DNA of 64,000 bases from Lederbergia citrisecunda (GCF_018343695.1 NZ_JAGYPJ010000001.1:2901992-2965991); one strand, 5' to 3'; counted from the stretch's first letter, positions 48,009 through 58,005 are shown. Made by a program: numbers and translations. Notes: a model not told the origin generated them from the letters alone.

Positions 48009-48015
48009 CATATTG

Positions 48016-48204
48016 TCACTTATTACTTTCTAATTCAGTTAGCCGTCGATTGAGATCTTGTAATTGACGTTCGATGTCTTCTAACTGCCTCTCTAATGGA
48101 TGAAGATTGCCTTTTACATATTCAAGTTTTTCCAAGTCATGCTGCAGTCTCACATAATCGGCTTTTAAATCTTCAATCTTATATTGAATCTCCTTCTTAG
48201 TCAT
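48016..48204 (-). CDS. SE1832 family small coiled-coil protein
   Basis: 62 residues, almost wholly helical with heptad-like Leu/Ile spacing (EDLKADYVRLQHDLEKLE...ERQLEDIERQLQDLNRRL). Matches the SE1832 family of Bacilli. Start ATG 48204 after AAGGTG; the longer frame is not needed. Divergent from the APH gene. Function unknown. Confidence 0.85.
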   Translation of the reverse strand: MTKKEIQYKIEDLKADYVRLQHDLEKLEYVKGNLHPLERQLEDIERQLQDLNRRLTELESNK

Positions 48205-48268
48205 GGTTATCACCTTCTTATATAAAATGATATCATACATTTAATAAGTTAAAAACTGGAGGAATTTC

Positions 48269-49294
48269 ATGAAACAACCACATCCTATTTCTAGCAATGA
48301 AATCATTCAATTGATCCATTCTTATTATGGATTGCATGCCCAGTCCATAACCTTTATTCCACTCGGAGATAAATCATTTAGTTATAACATTCGCTGTCAA
48401 AATGGAGATACCTTTTATTTAAAGCTATTAGATAAAAAAACTCAGGAAGAAGCAATTAAACAAACGGAATACTATTTACCATTATTGACGGAATTACATG
48501 AAAAAAGTTTATTTCCGTCAGCCATTTATCCAATATTAACGAAAGATAAACGAAATAAAATAGAGTTTGACGATATTGTTTTTATATTATTCCCATGGAT
48601 TGACGGCCCTACGCTAGCTGATTCGTATCCTTTGGAAGAAAGCTATATACGTCAAATTGCAAAGTTATTAGCAGCGCTTCATACGACGACAACAATAATC
48701 GGAAACAATATTTATCTTCCTACCGAAACATTTAATGCTGATTTTTTGAACGAGCTGCATACTTATGTAATGACACTTCAACAAAGATCCACACCACTAG
48801 AACTTATAGACATTATAACCCCAAAACAAAAAGAAATAATATCACTCATTGAGCAAGTAAAAGAATTATCCAAATCCTTTAAATACAACCAATTCCCTTT
48901 AGTCATATGTCATGGTGATTTATGGGGAGGGAATCTCATCCAATCTCCAGCTGGTCTTCGCGTCATTGATTGGGAATCAGTTATTTTAGCTCCTATGGAA
49001 CGGGAATTAGTAGGATATATTACGCAAATGCCATTTGTTTTTATTAAAGCATATGAAGAAGAATTCGGGACTAGAATCATACCAAACATAGATTTACTAC
49101 GCTTCTTTTCTTATCGAACCCAGCTGCACAACTTGTATAGTTGGTTAAAAAACATACTTATTTATCAATTGGATGAGGATCAACAAATGAATGACATCGA
49201 AATGATTAAGTACCATTGCTTAAATCGCTGGGACGGTATTGAAGAAGCTCTGAGAAAACTAGAAATACATTTTATGAAGAAAGTGGGAGAATGA
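48269..49294 (+). CDS. Aminoglycoside phosphotransferase (APH) family kinase
   Basis: 341 residues. Catalytic loop VICHGDLWGGN near residue 213 and DFG-like VIDWES near 233, the APH/choline-kinase signature. ATP-dependent phosphorylation of a small molecule in the cytoplasm; fructosamine-, homoserine- or choline-kinase relatives are possible. ATG start after GGAGG. First of three genes; its stop overlaps the next start. Confidence 0.87.
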   Translation: MKQPHPISSNEIIQLIHSYYGLHAQSITFIPLGDKSFSYNIRCQNGDTFYLKLLDKKTQEEAIKQTEYYLPLLTELHEKSLFPSAIYPILTKDKRNKIEFDDIVFILFPWIDGPTLADSYPLEESYIRQIAKLLAALHTTTTIIGNNIYLPTETFNADFLNELHTYVMTLQQRSTPLELIDIITPKQKEIISLIEQVKELSKSFKYNQFPLVICHGDLWGGNLIQSPAGLRVIDWESVILAPMERELVGYITQMPFVFIKAYEEEFGTRIIPNIDLLRFFSYRTQLHNLYSWLKNILIYQLDEDQQMNDIEMIKYHCLNRWDGIEEALRKLEIHFMKKVGE

Positions 49295-50271
49295 TGAAAG
49301 CAATTTTAGTGGAAGAAACGACACAAAATCTTTTTATCGGGAAAACAGAAATGCCTCAAATGAGTAAAAACGACCTTCTCATCAAAGTAAAAGCCTCTGC
49401 TTTAAATAGGGCAGATCTCCTTCAAAAGCGGGGTCTGTATCCACCTCCCCCAGGTGCATCTCCCATACTCGGCCTTGAAATGAGTGGAATCGTTGAAGAT
49501 ATTGGAGAGAATGTTATAGGGTGGAAAAAGGGAGATTTCGTGTGTGCACTACTTCCCGGTGGGGGTTACGCTGAATATGCAGTTATTCCTGCTGCAATGG
49601 CAATGAGAATCCCACAAAACTTATCCTTTGAAGAAGCAGCAGCTATTCCTGAAGTATTTTTAACTGCCTTTTTAAATATGGTTTGGTTGGGAAAACTTAA
49701 GAAAGGAGAAACAATTTTAATCCATGCTGGAGCAAGCGGAGTCGGAACCTCGGCCATTCAACTGGCGCGTGAAATTGGCGCTAGGGCTATTGTGACAGCT
49801 GGAACAGACGAAAAAAGATCATTATGCCTTTCTTTAGGAGCAGAAGTAGCCATTGATTATAAAGAAGGGCCCTTTCTGCAAAAGGTGATGGATGCAACTT
49901 CAGGGAAAGGTGTCAATTTAATTTTTGATTTTATAGGTGCTCCTTACTGGGAACAAAATATCGGATCCCTTGCAGTTGATGGAAAGCTAATATTGATTGG
50001 AACAATGGGTGGCTCTAAGCTTCATGAAGTCAACCTTGGAAAATTGCTTTTTAAAAGAATCCAAGTCATCGGAACCGCCCTTCGTTCTCAGCCTATCGAG
50101 AAAAAAATGGCCTTGACGAAAGATTTTACTGAATTCGCTTTACCAAAATTTGAAAATGGTCATTTGAAGCCTATCGTTGATTCTATTTGGAATTGGGATA
50201 AAGTGAATGAAGCTCACTCCTATATGGAGCAGAATAAAAATGCAGGGAAAATAGTGTTACGGATTTCTTAA
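49294..50271 (+). CDS. Zinc-free medium-chain NAD(P)H:quinone oxidoreductase
   Basis: 325 residues of the medium-chain dehydrogenase family, no zinc ligands. GLEMSGIVEDIGENV near 60, cofactor loop HAGASGVGTSAIQLA near 143, LIFDFIGAPYW near 203. Resembles Qor/TED2-type enzymes reducing quinones or unsaturated carbonyls with NADPH. Start at the second ATG, which abuts the APH stop (TGATG). Confidence 0.88.
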   Translation: MKAILVEETTQNLFIGKTEMPQMSKNDLLIKVKASALNRADLLQKRGLYPPPPGASPILGLEMSGIVEDIGENVIGWKKGDFVCALLPGGGYAEYAVIPAAMAMRIPQNLSFEEAAAIPEVFLTAFLNMVWLGKLKKGETILIHAGASGVGTSAIQLAREIGARAIVTAGTDEKRSLCLSLGAEVAIDYKEGPFLQKVMDATSGKGVNLIFDFIGAPYWEQNIGSLAVDGKLILIGTMGGSKLHEVNLGKLLFKRIQVIGTALRSQPIEKKMALTKDFTEFALPKFENGHLKPIVDSIWNWDKVNEAHSYMEQNKNAGKIVLRIS

Positions 50272-50294
50272 AAACTTTCTAAAGGGATGGAACC

Positions 50295-51107
50295 ATGGAC
50301 AGTATAAAAACAATCATTAAACGTTTTTTTATCGATCGTTTTCATGATCAGTCCGCACAAATGGCGTATTATTTTATGCTGTCCATTTTTCCCTTCCTTA
50401 TTTTTGCTTTATCGCTCGTCAGTTTCTTGCCGATTCGGGTTGAAGATGTCCTTAGCGCGATTGAACCTTTTGCTCCAAAAGGAAGCTATCATTTAATAAA
50501 ATCCAATATCATGAGCATTTTGGGGCAACAACAGACGAAGATTGCATCATTTAGTTTACTAGCGGCTTTTTGGATTGCTTCTATGGCGGTCCAATCACTC
50601 GTGCGGGCCATGAACGATGCATTTAATATCGTCCGAAGAGAAGGGTTTTTTCTTGCTTTAGGCAAAGATTTAATTTTAACATTAAGCCTAATGGTAACCC
50701 TAACATTTTCTTTACTCGTACCAATCGCTGAAGAAATTGGTCGATTATTGCTAGCAACACATGTTCAGCTACCATCTTCTTTTCATAAATGGTGGTTGTT
50801 GTCTAAATGGGTCATCGGTTCTATCTATTTGTTTTTCTTTTTTTTATTCCTATATAAAGTGGTTCCAAGTACAAAAGTCAGCTTACTGAATGTTATACCT
50901 GGCGCTATTTTCGCAACAGTCGGATGGCAAAGTGTATCTTTCGCCTTTTCCTTTTACGTTTCGTATGCTGCAAGCTATACAAAACTATATGGACAATTAG
51001 GGAATATTATTGTCTTGATGATTTGGTTTTATTTTACAGCTGCCGTCCTTCTTATTGGAGGACTATTGAATGCAACTTGGATGGAAAATAAATTAAAAAG
51101 CCGCTAG
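50295..51107 (+). CDS. YihY/BrkB family inner-membrane protein
   Basis: 270 residues with six predicted helices. DQSAQMAYYFMLSIFPFLIF near 17, SMAVQSLVRAMNDAFN near 92 and YVSYAASYTKLYGQLGNII near 215 are YihY signatures. Transport or envelope role is debated; the ribonuclease-BN label for the family is wrong. ATG after AAAGGG. Last of a three-gene transcript. Confidence 0.9.
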   Translation: MDSIKTIIKRFFIDRFHDQSAQMAYYFMLSIFPFLIFALSLVSFLPIRVEDVLSAIEPFAPKGSYHLIKSNIMSILGQQQTKIASFSLLAAFWIASMAVQSLVRAMNDAFNIVRREGFFLALGKDLILTLSLMVTLTFSLLVPIAEEIGRLLLATHVQLPSSFHKWWLLSKWVIGSIYLFFFFLFLYKVVPSTKVSLLNVIPGAIFATVGWQSVSFAFSFYVSYAASYTKLYGQLGNIIVLMIWFYFTAAVLLIGGLLNATWMENKLKSR

Positions 51108-51437
51108 TACCTTACTATTTTTAGTCTACCTTATTATGCTCAATTGACTGAGATAACGAACACATAATGATTCTGACGTATCGCTCATGACATATCACTG
51201 AAAAAGGGCAAGAAATGATTAACAAAAGATAAGAACAAATGCGCAAGCGCCTGTTAAGCGACATACAAACTTTTTAGGGTTCTGACGAGATAAAGGAAAC
51301 ACGGTGAGTCTTGGCGAACCGATGTTGACTTATCGTAGGAAGAAACCGAAAGTTTGCTAGTCGCTAGGCGCTGAAGCTAGACGGGAACTACCTTCATAAA
51401 AGTTATACACAAAGTCCCAATCTATAATTACCTATAT
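51108..51437. other. Intergenic region between convergent genes, holding a large hairpin repeat
   Basis: About 330 bases between the YihY and TcyP genes. Contains the repeat at 51241-51382; the rest shows nothing recognised. Confidence 0.55.
51241..51382. repeat. Long-hairpin intergenic repeat element
   Basis: Nested inverted arms: GCGCC 51247-51251 with GGCGC 51367-51371; GCGAC 51258-51262 with GTCGC 51360-51364; ACAAACTTT 51265-51273 with AAAGTTTG 51349-51356. The folded arms are collinear, so one ~125-base RNA or DNA hairpin can form. Ends GAAGCTAGAC as in a dispersed Bacillaceae repeat I know in outline. Confidence 0.7.
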
Positions 51438-51465
51438 AACAAAAAAGACCGAGTATCCCTCGGCC
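51438..51465 (-). terminator. Terminator of tcyP
   Basis: GGCCGAG/CTCGGTC-type stem on the minus strand with a short loop followed by TTTTTTGTT. Confidence 0.85.
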
Positions 51466-51472
51466 TAATGAA

Positions 51473-52858
51473 TTATACACGTAAGTTTTGTTTTGGCTGC
51501 TTATAAACCTCTTCATCCAATTCACCAGTTATTTTTCCGGTTAGCACACCAGCTGTCATGCTCCCACTTACATTTAAAGCCGTTCTTCCCATATCAATTA
51601 AAGGTTCGACGGAGATTAATAATCCGACAATCGCAATTGGTAAATTAAGTGCGGACAAAACGATTAAGGCAGCAAATGTGGCTCCCCCACCAACTCCAGC
51701 AACTCCAAACGAACTTATTGCAACGATCAAAATTAACGTGAATATAAATGAAGGATCAAAGGGATTTATGCCTGCCGTTGGTGCAACCATGATAGCAAGC
51801 ATGGCTGGATAGATCCCCGCACATCCATTTTGCCCAATAGATAGTCCAAATGAACCTGCAAAATTGGCGATTCCTTCAGACACACCGAACTCTTGATGCT
51901 GAGTTTTGATATTAAGAGGTAAAGTACCTGCACTAGAACGTGATGTAAAGGCAAATACAAGTACCGGCATGGCTTTTTTCACGTACGTAACTGGATTTTT
52001 CCTTACAAGAACTAATAGAAGCAGATGAATAAGAAACATGATAATTATCGCAACATAAGAAGCAACTACAAATTTTCCAAGCTTCACTATTGCCGAGTAG
52101 TCACTGGTTGCTGTCACTTTGGCCATTAAAGCAAGTACTCCATACGGAGTCAATCTTAAAATAAGCGTTACAACCCGCATTACTACGGTATAAATGGTCT
52201 CAATCATCTTCGCAAAAAAATCAGCATGCTCCGGCTCTTTCCTACGGACCCCTAAGTAAGCAATCCCGATAATCGCTGCAAAAATAACGACAGCAATCGT
52301 AGAAGTTGGACGAGCTCCTGTTAGTTCCATAAATGGATTTTGTGGAAATAGGGATACAATTTGTTGAGGAATCGTCATATCCTTAACATCGCCAACTGTT
52401 TCTTGAAGCTGAGTATTTCGTGTTATCTCTGCTGCTCCTTCTTCAAGCTGGATTCCTTCTAAATGAAATCCCAATGCAGTGGCAATACCTATCGAAGCTG
52501 CAATGGCTGTTGTCCCAATTAAGATTCCTATGACAAGAGCACTAATTTTCCCAAGATTACTCGTTAATTTCAATTTTGTAAAAGCCGAAACAATGGATAT
52601 AAAAACCAACGGCATGACAATCATTTTTAAGAATGAAATATAGCCACTCCCGACAATATTTAACCAATCCAAGGACCCTTTTGTAACAGTGGAATCTGTT
52701 CCATATACTAAGTGCATCGCGAGACCCAAAACGATCCCAATTCCTAATGCTGTAAACACACGTTTTGAAAAGGATATATGCTTCTTCTGCATTCTAAACA
52801 ATAAAAATAGGAGCAATAAAAATATGGCGATATTAATAATGATCAACAGCGTATTCAA
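51473..52858 (-). CDS. tcyP: L-cystine symporter TcyP
   Basis: 461 residues, 8-10 membrane segments, of the DAACS (glutamate/cystine:cation symporter) family, close to the 463 residues of B. subtilis TcyP. Visible: FRMQKKHISFSKRVFTALGIG near 20, SRSSAGTLPLNIKTQ near 305 and SIGQNGCAGIYPAMLAIMVAP near 341. Takes up cystine. I use TTG 52858 (five bases after GGGGGGAG, giving the NTLLIIIN opening); the frame begins at a GTG in the site. No CymR site was confirmed. Confidence 0.88.
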   Translation of the reverse strand: MNTLLIIINIAIFLLLLFLLFRMQKKHISFSKRVFTALGIGIVLGLAMHLVYGTDSTVTKGSLDWLNIVGSGYISFLKMIVMPLVFISIVSAFTKLKLTSNLGKISALVIGILIGTTAIAASIGIATALGFHLEGIQLEEGAAEITRNTQLQETVGDVKDMTIPQQIVSLFPQNPFMELTGARPTSTIAVVIFAAIIGIAYLGVRRKEPEHADFFAKMIETIYTVVMRVVTLILRLTPYGVLALMAKVTATSDYSAIVKLGKFVVASYVAIIIMFLIHLLLLVLVRKNPVTYVKKAMPVLVFAFTSRSSAGTLPLNIKTQHQEFGVSEGIANFAGSFGLSIGQNGCAGIYPAMLAIMVAPTAGINPFDPSFIFTLILIVAISSFGVAGVGGGATFAALIVLSALNLPIAIVGLLISVEPLIDMGRTALNVSGSMTAGVLTGKITGELDEEVYKQPKQNLRV

Positions 52859-52968
52859 CAATACTCCCCCCACTTTAAGATTTTGTCCGTTTTCATAAAA
52901 ACACTTCTACATTGATATTCCCTTAATATGGTTATCATAACCTGCCTATTGTAAAACTATGTTATTGG

Positions 52969-52980
52969 TTTAGTACTAAA
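52969..52980. promoter_or_regulatory. TTTAGTACTAAA palindrome in the tcyP upstream region
   Basis: Perfect 12-base palindrome about 110 bases before the tcyP start and 45 bases before the plus-strand small gene. Possible regulatory site for either. Confidence 0.35.
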
Positions 52981-53024
52981 TAGATATGGGGAAAGTATAG
53001 AAAATAATGAAAGGATGTCATATT

Positions 53025-53159
53025 ATGCGTATTTCAAAATTATTACGCTTTGCAATCAAGGCTGCTCCAGTTGTATATCCATTCGCTAAAGAATTTTTAA
53101 AGAAAAGGAAGAAGCAAAAAAGAAACGGCAATGTAACTACAAAAAAAGAGACCACGTAG
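53025..53159 (+). CDS. Small basic protein, 44 residues
   Basis: Reads MRISKLLRFAIKAAPVVYPF then AKEFLKKRKKQKRNGNVTTKKETT. Amphipathic or hydrophobic N-terminal half and Lys/Arg-rich tail, as in short Bacillus proteins of unknown role. ATG at 53025 follows AAAGGATG at nine bases. It ends inside the terminator hairpin. Too short for most gene finders; not assigned to a family. Confidence 0.7.
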   Translation: MRISKLLRFAIKAAPVVYPFAKEFLKKRKKQKRNGNVTTKKETT

Positions 53160-53195
53160 TGTAGAAATAATGTATTTCCTCTACACTATGGTCTC
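53148..53195. terminator. Strong bidirectional terminator
   Basis: GAGACC...GGTCTC stem with GTAGTGTAGAA/CTACACTA inside. On the minus strand it is followed by TTTTTTTG, serving the chemotaxis gene; on the plus strand it closes the 44-codon gene. Confidence 0.9.
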
Positions 53196-53208
53196 ATTAT
53201 TTGTATTC

Positions 53209-54885
53209 TTATACTTTAAACTGTCTAATCAATTTATCCAGATCAACAGCGATAGCAGAAAGTGATTCAGCGTTTGCTGCAATTTCCTGCATCGAGCTTG
53301 TCGTTTGTTCGGCGGATGCTGCTGTTTCTTCAATACCCGCTGACGCTTCCTCTGAAATAGATGCGATATTAGAAATAGAAGCATTCATTACATCCGTACT
53401 GCTCGCGATATTGTCCAAATCCTGTGAAATAATTTGGATTTGATTCACGACTTGCTTAACGGATTCAGTAATCGTTTCAAACGTGCTACCCGTTGATCTT
53501 ATTTGTTCGGTACCGAGTTCTACTTGCTCAAAGCTCTCATTCAACGAACGGACAACCTCACCAGTTTCCTTTTGGATCGTAGAAACAATCCCAGTAATAT
53601 CTGAAACCGAACTTGTCACTTGTTCAGCGAGCTTTTTCACTTCTCCTGCAACTACTGCAAACCCTTTCCCGTGCTCACCTGCACGTGCTGCTTCGATAGC
53701 TGCATTTAATGCTAATAAGTTTGTTTGTTCAGCTATATCCGAAATAACTTTTACAAGCTGTGAAATTTCTTTCGAATGGCCATCCAGACTTTGGACCTTT
53801 CCAACTGCATCTTTTACGTTTTCATCAATCAATTTCATTTTAGAAATCGACTCTGTCATTGCTTCATTACCTTTTTCCGTTAAGACCAACACTTGACTAG
53901 AAACTTGACTTGCTCTTTGCCCACTCTCATTAGCATTATGTATATTTGAAGTAAGCGTACCCATTGATTCAACTAAATCAGAAGCGGATTGTGCTTGCGT
54001 TTCAGAAGCAATAGACAACTCCTCCATTGTTGTCGCCACTTGTTGACTACCGGAATTAACTTCCATTGCAGAATGACTAAGCTCTTCACTTCGTCTCGTG
54101 ACTGTTTGTGAAACATTACCAATATCCTGTGCCATCCCACGAATTTGGCGATTCATATCATTCACAGAATTAATTAAATCTCCAACCTCATCCTTTGATC
54201 TCGTCAATAAATCGTCATGGGTCAAATCACCTTCAGCTATTAAACGCATACGATTTGCAACTCTAACGATAGGTCTAGATATAGAATTTGCAGTCAAGAT
54301 AGCGATAACAATTCCTAATATGAGGGCAACAACACCAATACCCGCGCTGCTTAATGAATTTCTTTCCCCAACACTAATTACTTCCTCAGCATTGGCTGTT
54401 ATGTTCTTTTCTTGTTTATTTGATAGTTCTTGGAAGGAATCTCTTAATATTTGGCTTAATGGATCGATTGTGTTTCTAAAATTATCTCGCGCTTTTTCAC
54501 GGTCAGCTAAAAATTCCTTGAAAACCATATCATTAATAGCAATTTCCCAATTATGAAGTTTGTCCAAAAGCTCTTTTGTTTCTTTCGTTGAAGATTTTGC
54601 TAATAGTTGTTTTTCTAACTCCTTACTCTCAGCTGTTGAATTTTCGAATGCATGCATATATGGAGTTTGTCCAAATAAAAGATAAATACTTAAATGTGAT
54701 GTCCGCTCCGCAATATTCACACTCATTTTTTCTGCCAATACGAGTACAGGTAATTGTTCTTCAACTACTTGAGTCGTTTGCTTATTCGTCTGGGTTGCAA
54801 AAAAATAATTGGAACCGCTTATAATTAATACAATAGCATTAATAATTAAAAATCCTCTTAATATTTTTCCCTTTATACTCCTCAT
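53209..54885 (-). CDS. Methyl-accepting chemotaxis protein
   Basis: 558 residues. TM1 at about 10-30, a 4-helix-bundle-type extracellular sensor (about 30-185), TM2 at about 190-210, HAMP to about 265, then the cytoplasmic signalling domain with hairpin tip [19 protein letters not shown]. Relays ligand binding to CheA. ATG 54885 after GGTGGGG; the longer frame is spurious. A sigma-D promoter lies just upstream. Ligand unknown. Confidence 0.94.
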   Translation of the reverse strand: MRSIKGKILRGFLIINAIVLIISGSNYFFATQTNKQTTQVVEEQLPVLVLAEKMSVNIAERTSHLSIYLLFGQTPYMHAFENSTAESKELEKQLLAKSSTKETKELLDKLHNWEIAINDMVFKEFLADREKARDNFRNTIDPLSQILRDSFQELSNKQEKNITANAEEVISVGERNSLSSAGIGVVALILGIVIAILTANSISRPIVRVANRMRLIAEGDLTHDDLLTRSKDEVGDLINSVNDMNRQIRGMAQDIGNVSQTVTRRSEELSHSAMEVNSGSQQVATTMEELSIASETQAQSASDLVESMGTLTSNIHNANESGQRASQVSSQVLVLTEKGNEAMTESISKMKLIDENVKDAVGKVQSLDGHSKEISQLVKVISDIAEQTNLLALNAAIEAARAGEHGKGFAVVAGEVKKLAEQVTSSVSDITGIVSTIQKETGEVVRSLNESFEQVELGTEQIRSTGSTFETITESVKQVVNQIQIISQDLDNIASSTDVMNASISNIASISEEASAGIEETAASAEQTTSSMQEIAANAESLSAIAVDLDKLIRQFKV

Positions 54886-54932
54886 AACCCCACCATCTTT
54901 CTTCTGTATCTTCTGTCCTGTATATAATCTAT

Positions 54933-54958
54933 GTATCGGCAATATTTTTAATATTTTA
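54933..54958 (-). promoter_or_regulatory. Sigma-D (motility) promoter of the chemotaxis gene
   Basis: Minus strand TAAA (54955-54958), 14 bases, then GCCGATAC (54933-54940); consensus is TAAA-N15-GCCGATAT. The -10 element ends 48 bases before the start codon. Confidence 0.78.
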
Positions 54959-55003
54959 ATACTATTTTCCTAATTCACCATCTTTTTCCCTTTTTCCCTT
55001 CCT

Positions 55004-55924
55004 TTATCCAATTAATAAACGGCCATTTTCAGCATCAATATAAGCAGAAAGACCTAAAGGCAAAGTTAAGGTCGGCTTGCAATGACCAGCTTTTACATTA
55101 AAAATGGTCGGTTTTCCAATTGGAGCAATAATTTTTTTAAAAAGATCTTCTACTTGAAATCCATCCGCATAACGCTCCGATGTACATTCCGTCCAAGTAC
55201 CTAAAACGATTCCCACAGCATCCGAAAATTTACCTGCCAAGACAAGCTGAGTTAGCATTCTATCAATTCGATACGGTTCTTCCCCAATATCCTCTAAAAA
55301 TAGTATTTTACCCTTCGTCTCTATTTCATAAGGAGTTCCAAGCGTGCTCACTATTACAGAAAGGTTCCCTCCTATTATCATTCCCTTTGCGGTACCTGGG
55401 ACTAGAGTGCAAATCGGTGAATTTTCGGGATTTTCTACTTTCCCTTTAAATGGATAATTTGTCAAAATAGAAATCAGTGAATGAATCGTAAAATTATCTG
55501 CATCTACTAAATCGGATGCGGGCATAGGCCCGTGAATAGTCGGCAAATCGCATTTTTGTTGGAAAGCAACATGCAGAGCGGTAATGTCGCTGTATCCAAC
55601 AAATAATTTAGGATTATTTGTGATAGCTTCATAGTCTAATAGTGGGAGCAAATGCAGGGAACCATATCCACCACGAAGACAAAAAATGGCCGATATCCCC
55701 TGATTAGCAAACATTGAATTTAATTCATTTGCTCGTTGTTCAGGTCTTCCCGCCAAGTATCCTCCGTATTTTTCGTTGCACGTCTCTCCCACCTCAACAT
55801 TAAAACCCATTTCAATGATTTTAGAAATCGCTTTTTCCAACCGTTCCTTATTCACAGGCCCTGCTGGTGCAGTAAGTCCGATAGTATCTCCTTTTTTTAG
55901 AGCTTGGATCCTTTGTGTTACCAA
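55004..55924 (-). CDS. ldcA: LD-carboxypeptidase (peptidase S66)
   Basis: 306 residues. Catalytic Ser in GYSDITAL near 111, Glu in FLEDIGEEPYR near 209 and His in AGHCKPTLTLPLG near 277 form the S66 triad. Cleaves L,D-peptide bonds of muropeptides such as the tetrapeptide's terminal D-Ala; the MccF group also belongs here. TTG start after GGAG. Follows the SgrR-like gene in the same direction, separated by a hairpin. Confidence 0.9.
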   Translation of the reverse strand: MVTQRIQALKKGDTIGLTAPAGPVNKERLEKAISKIIEMGFNVEVGETCNEKYGGYLAGRPEQRANELNSMFANQGISAIFCLRGGYGSLHLLPLLDYEAITNNPKLFVGYSDITALHVAFQQKCDLPTIHGPMPASDLVDADNFTIHSLISILTNYPFKGKVENPENSPICTLVPGTAKGMIIGGNLSVIVSTLGTPYEIETKGKILFLEDIGEEPYRIDRMLTQLVLAGKFSDAVGIVLGTWTECTSERYADGFQVEDLFKKIIAPIGKPTIFNVKAGHCKPTLTLPLGLSAYIDAENGRLLIG

Positions 55925-55948
55925 TTATCATCACTCCTTTGTCATAGA

Positions 55949-55971
55949 GAAAGAAGCCATATGTTGGCTTC
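55949..55971 (-). terminator. Terminator or attenuator between the SgrR-like gene and ldcA
   Basis: GAAGCCA/TGGCTTC stem, then TCTTTCTCT on the minus strand; T-run is weak, so read-through is likely. Confidence 0.5.
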
Positions 55972-55978
55972 TTTTATC

Positions 55979-57781
55979 TTATTCGAGCAATGAGGCTTTT
56001 ACTCCCTCTGGCTTGAACCATATGTCTTTAAAGTCAACCCATCCTCTTGAATTCATATGTACCCCTTGTACGGAGGGATGAAAAGCAGTTCCAAGTTTCT
56101 TATGAACAAGAAAGAGGATTGCATAATGTTCTTTTAATATATTCTCTATTTCCAACAACTTATTTTCTCTCAAGCTTATATCTGGCTCTTGTAATACCTC
56201 ATCAATTTTTCGATCTACTTTATCAGCCAATTCATCATCTAAGTGAATACGCAAAAATCCATGGGAATACTGGTAATCTTGAATTTGTGAAATCTCTTTA
56301 TCGCCCAAAAGAACTTCAAATAATATACAATCTGCTTGTTTGATCAACTCAGTCTGAGCCATTTCCTCCCAATTCACTATGTTCACTATTACGTTAATAC
56401 CATATTTCAAGCACTCGTCCCTAAACCAATACGCATCAGGTCCATGCCTTTCATAGCAATACAAATGAATGGGCTCGCCATCATAGCCTGACTTTTGAAG
56501 CAGTGAGCCAACTTCTGCAGGATTATGTTCCCGATCTATTACAGATGGAAGTCCCCTTAAATGAAATCCATTCGATGGATACAATCGAGGTTCGCCCAAT
56601 GTCGAAACCATTTTGGACCGATCAATTAATCGATGTAAAGCTTTTCGAAAATAAAGATTATTTTGCGGGCCATTTTTCCATAAATTCATTGTTAAAACAC
56701 TGCTGCCTGCATATATTTCTTCTTGTACCTTCCACGAATTATCATCGTAATTAGCGCCTTCATCATGATTAACTAACAGTCGTTCATAATTTTGTTTTTC
56801 TAGATTCAATATTTTTTCATCGTTAGGAAGCCGCGAAATTTCTATACGGTCCAATTGAGGCCTACCTAAAAAGTGAGAAGAAAAGGCTTCAAGAATACTA
56901 GTTTTTGATGAATTTTTTATTACTTTAAATGGACCTGTGCCATTTGGGCATATAGGAAAATCTTCATTCGACGTATCCGCAGGAAGAATAGACACTGGGG
57001 TATAAGCCAAATAATTCAAAAACAGATAATTTGGACTATTTAAGTTAAACTGTATCGTATATTTATTATGAATGATCATTTCTTTTATTTGCTTAACTAA
57101 CCATTTATGCGGCGAATTTCGTAAACGCTCAAAAGTATGAAGGACATCTTCAGCTGAAAGCTCTTTTCCATGATGAAATAGGACGCCTTTTCTTAGATAA
57201 AACACCCATTTAGTTTGATTTTTATTTGACTCCCAATAATGTGCAAGCACCCCTTTTAATTGATGAGAAGAACGATCATAATCAACCAGAGTATTATATA
57301 TTTGACTCGCTATATGGGCATCTAATTCATAATAAATACGTGCTGGATCGAGTGTTGTAATCGGGCGGAAAATCGGAAAACGGAGAATTTCAATTCGGTC
57401 ATCATCTTCTTCCTCAACGTTATAGCCAAAATAATCGGACAACCATGCCATAATCCGTTCTTTTACATTTGTCCCTTCTCCATATTGTTGAATATGTTCA
57501 AGGGCTTCCTTTAGCTCACCCTGTTTGACAAGTTGGACCGATTTATCAAAGAGCACGTCCTCCAACGTTTTTTTAAAGATTAATGTAGAACGATTACCTC
57601 TACCTCTCCCAGGGACAAACTCTACCCAACCTAACTGAACCATCTTTGTCACAATTAATTTGGCATTTCGAGTTGTGCAGAACCATAACTCAGCAAGAGT
57701 ATCCATCGAAACTGGGTATGCCTCATTTTCTTTCGTTTTCGTAAATGATCTCCATAATGCAATAAAATCATCCGCTAACAT
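55979..57781 (-). CDS. SgrR-like regulator: HTH fused to a peptide-binding (SBP_5) domain
   Basis: 600 residues. The first ~110 residues form the SgrR winged helix (AELWFCTTRNAKLIVTKMVQLGWVEF), and residues about 165-580 an ABC-type SBP_5 fold with LDPARIYYELDAHIASQIYNTLVDYD and LAHYWESNKNQTKWVFYLRKGVLFHHG. No signal peptide, so a cytoplasmic sensor, not a transporter lipoprotein. The ligand could be a peptide, here perhaps a muropeptide given the adjacent LD-carboxypeptidase. ATG after GGGGTG. Confidence 0.87.
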   Translation of the reverse strand: MLADDFIALWRSFTKTKENEAYPVSMDTLAELWFCTTRNAKLIVTKMVQLGWVEFVPGRGRGNRSTLIFKKTLEDVLFDKSVQLVKQGELKEALEHIQQYGEGTNVKERIMAWLSDYFGYNVEEEDDDRIEILRFPIFRPITTLDPARIYYELDAHIASQIYNTLVDYDRSSHQLKGVLAHYWESNKNQTKWVFYLRKGVLFHHGKELSAEDVLHTFERLRNSPHKWLVKQIKEMIIHNKYTIQFNLNSPNYLFLNYLAYTPVSILPADTSNEDFPICPNGTGPFKVIKNSSKTSILEAFSSHFLGRPQLDRIEISRLPNDEKILNLEKQNYERLLVNHDEGANYDDNSWKVQEEIYAGSSVLTMNLWKNGPQNNLYFRKALHRLIDRSKMVSTLGEPRLYPSNGFHLRGLPSVIDREHNPAEVGSLLQKSGYDGEPIHLYCYERHGPDAYWFRDECLKYGINVIVNIVNWEEMAQTELIKQADCILFEVLLGDKEISQIQDYQYSHGFLRIHLDDELADKVDRKIDEVLQEPDISLRENKLLEIENILKEHYAILFLVHKKLGTAFHPSVQGVHMNSRGWVDFKDIWFKPEGVKASLLE

Positions 57782-58005
57782 ATGTACACCCCTTTTTACG
57801 GGATAATAAGTTGAAAAATAATCCCTTTCGTTTTCATCTTTTCTATGTTTAGTTCAATATACCATGGAAAATGAATCGAGGAACAGGTATTTAAAGCTAA
57901 ATTTACAGCTTTAAGTGGAAAAATCATTCAAAAGGAATGCCATTTTTAACCTCCTCCATCCTTATTACAATAAATATAACGATAAAGCCATGGAGGAGAT
58001 TATTA

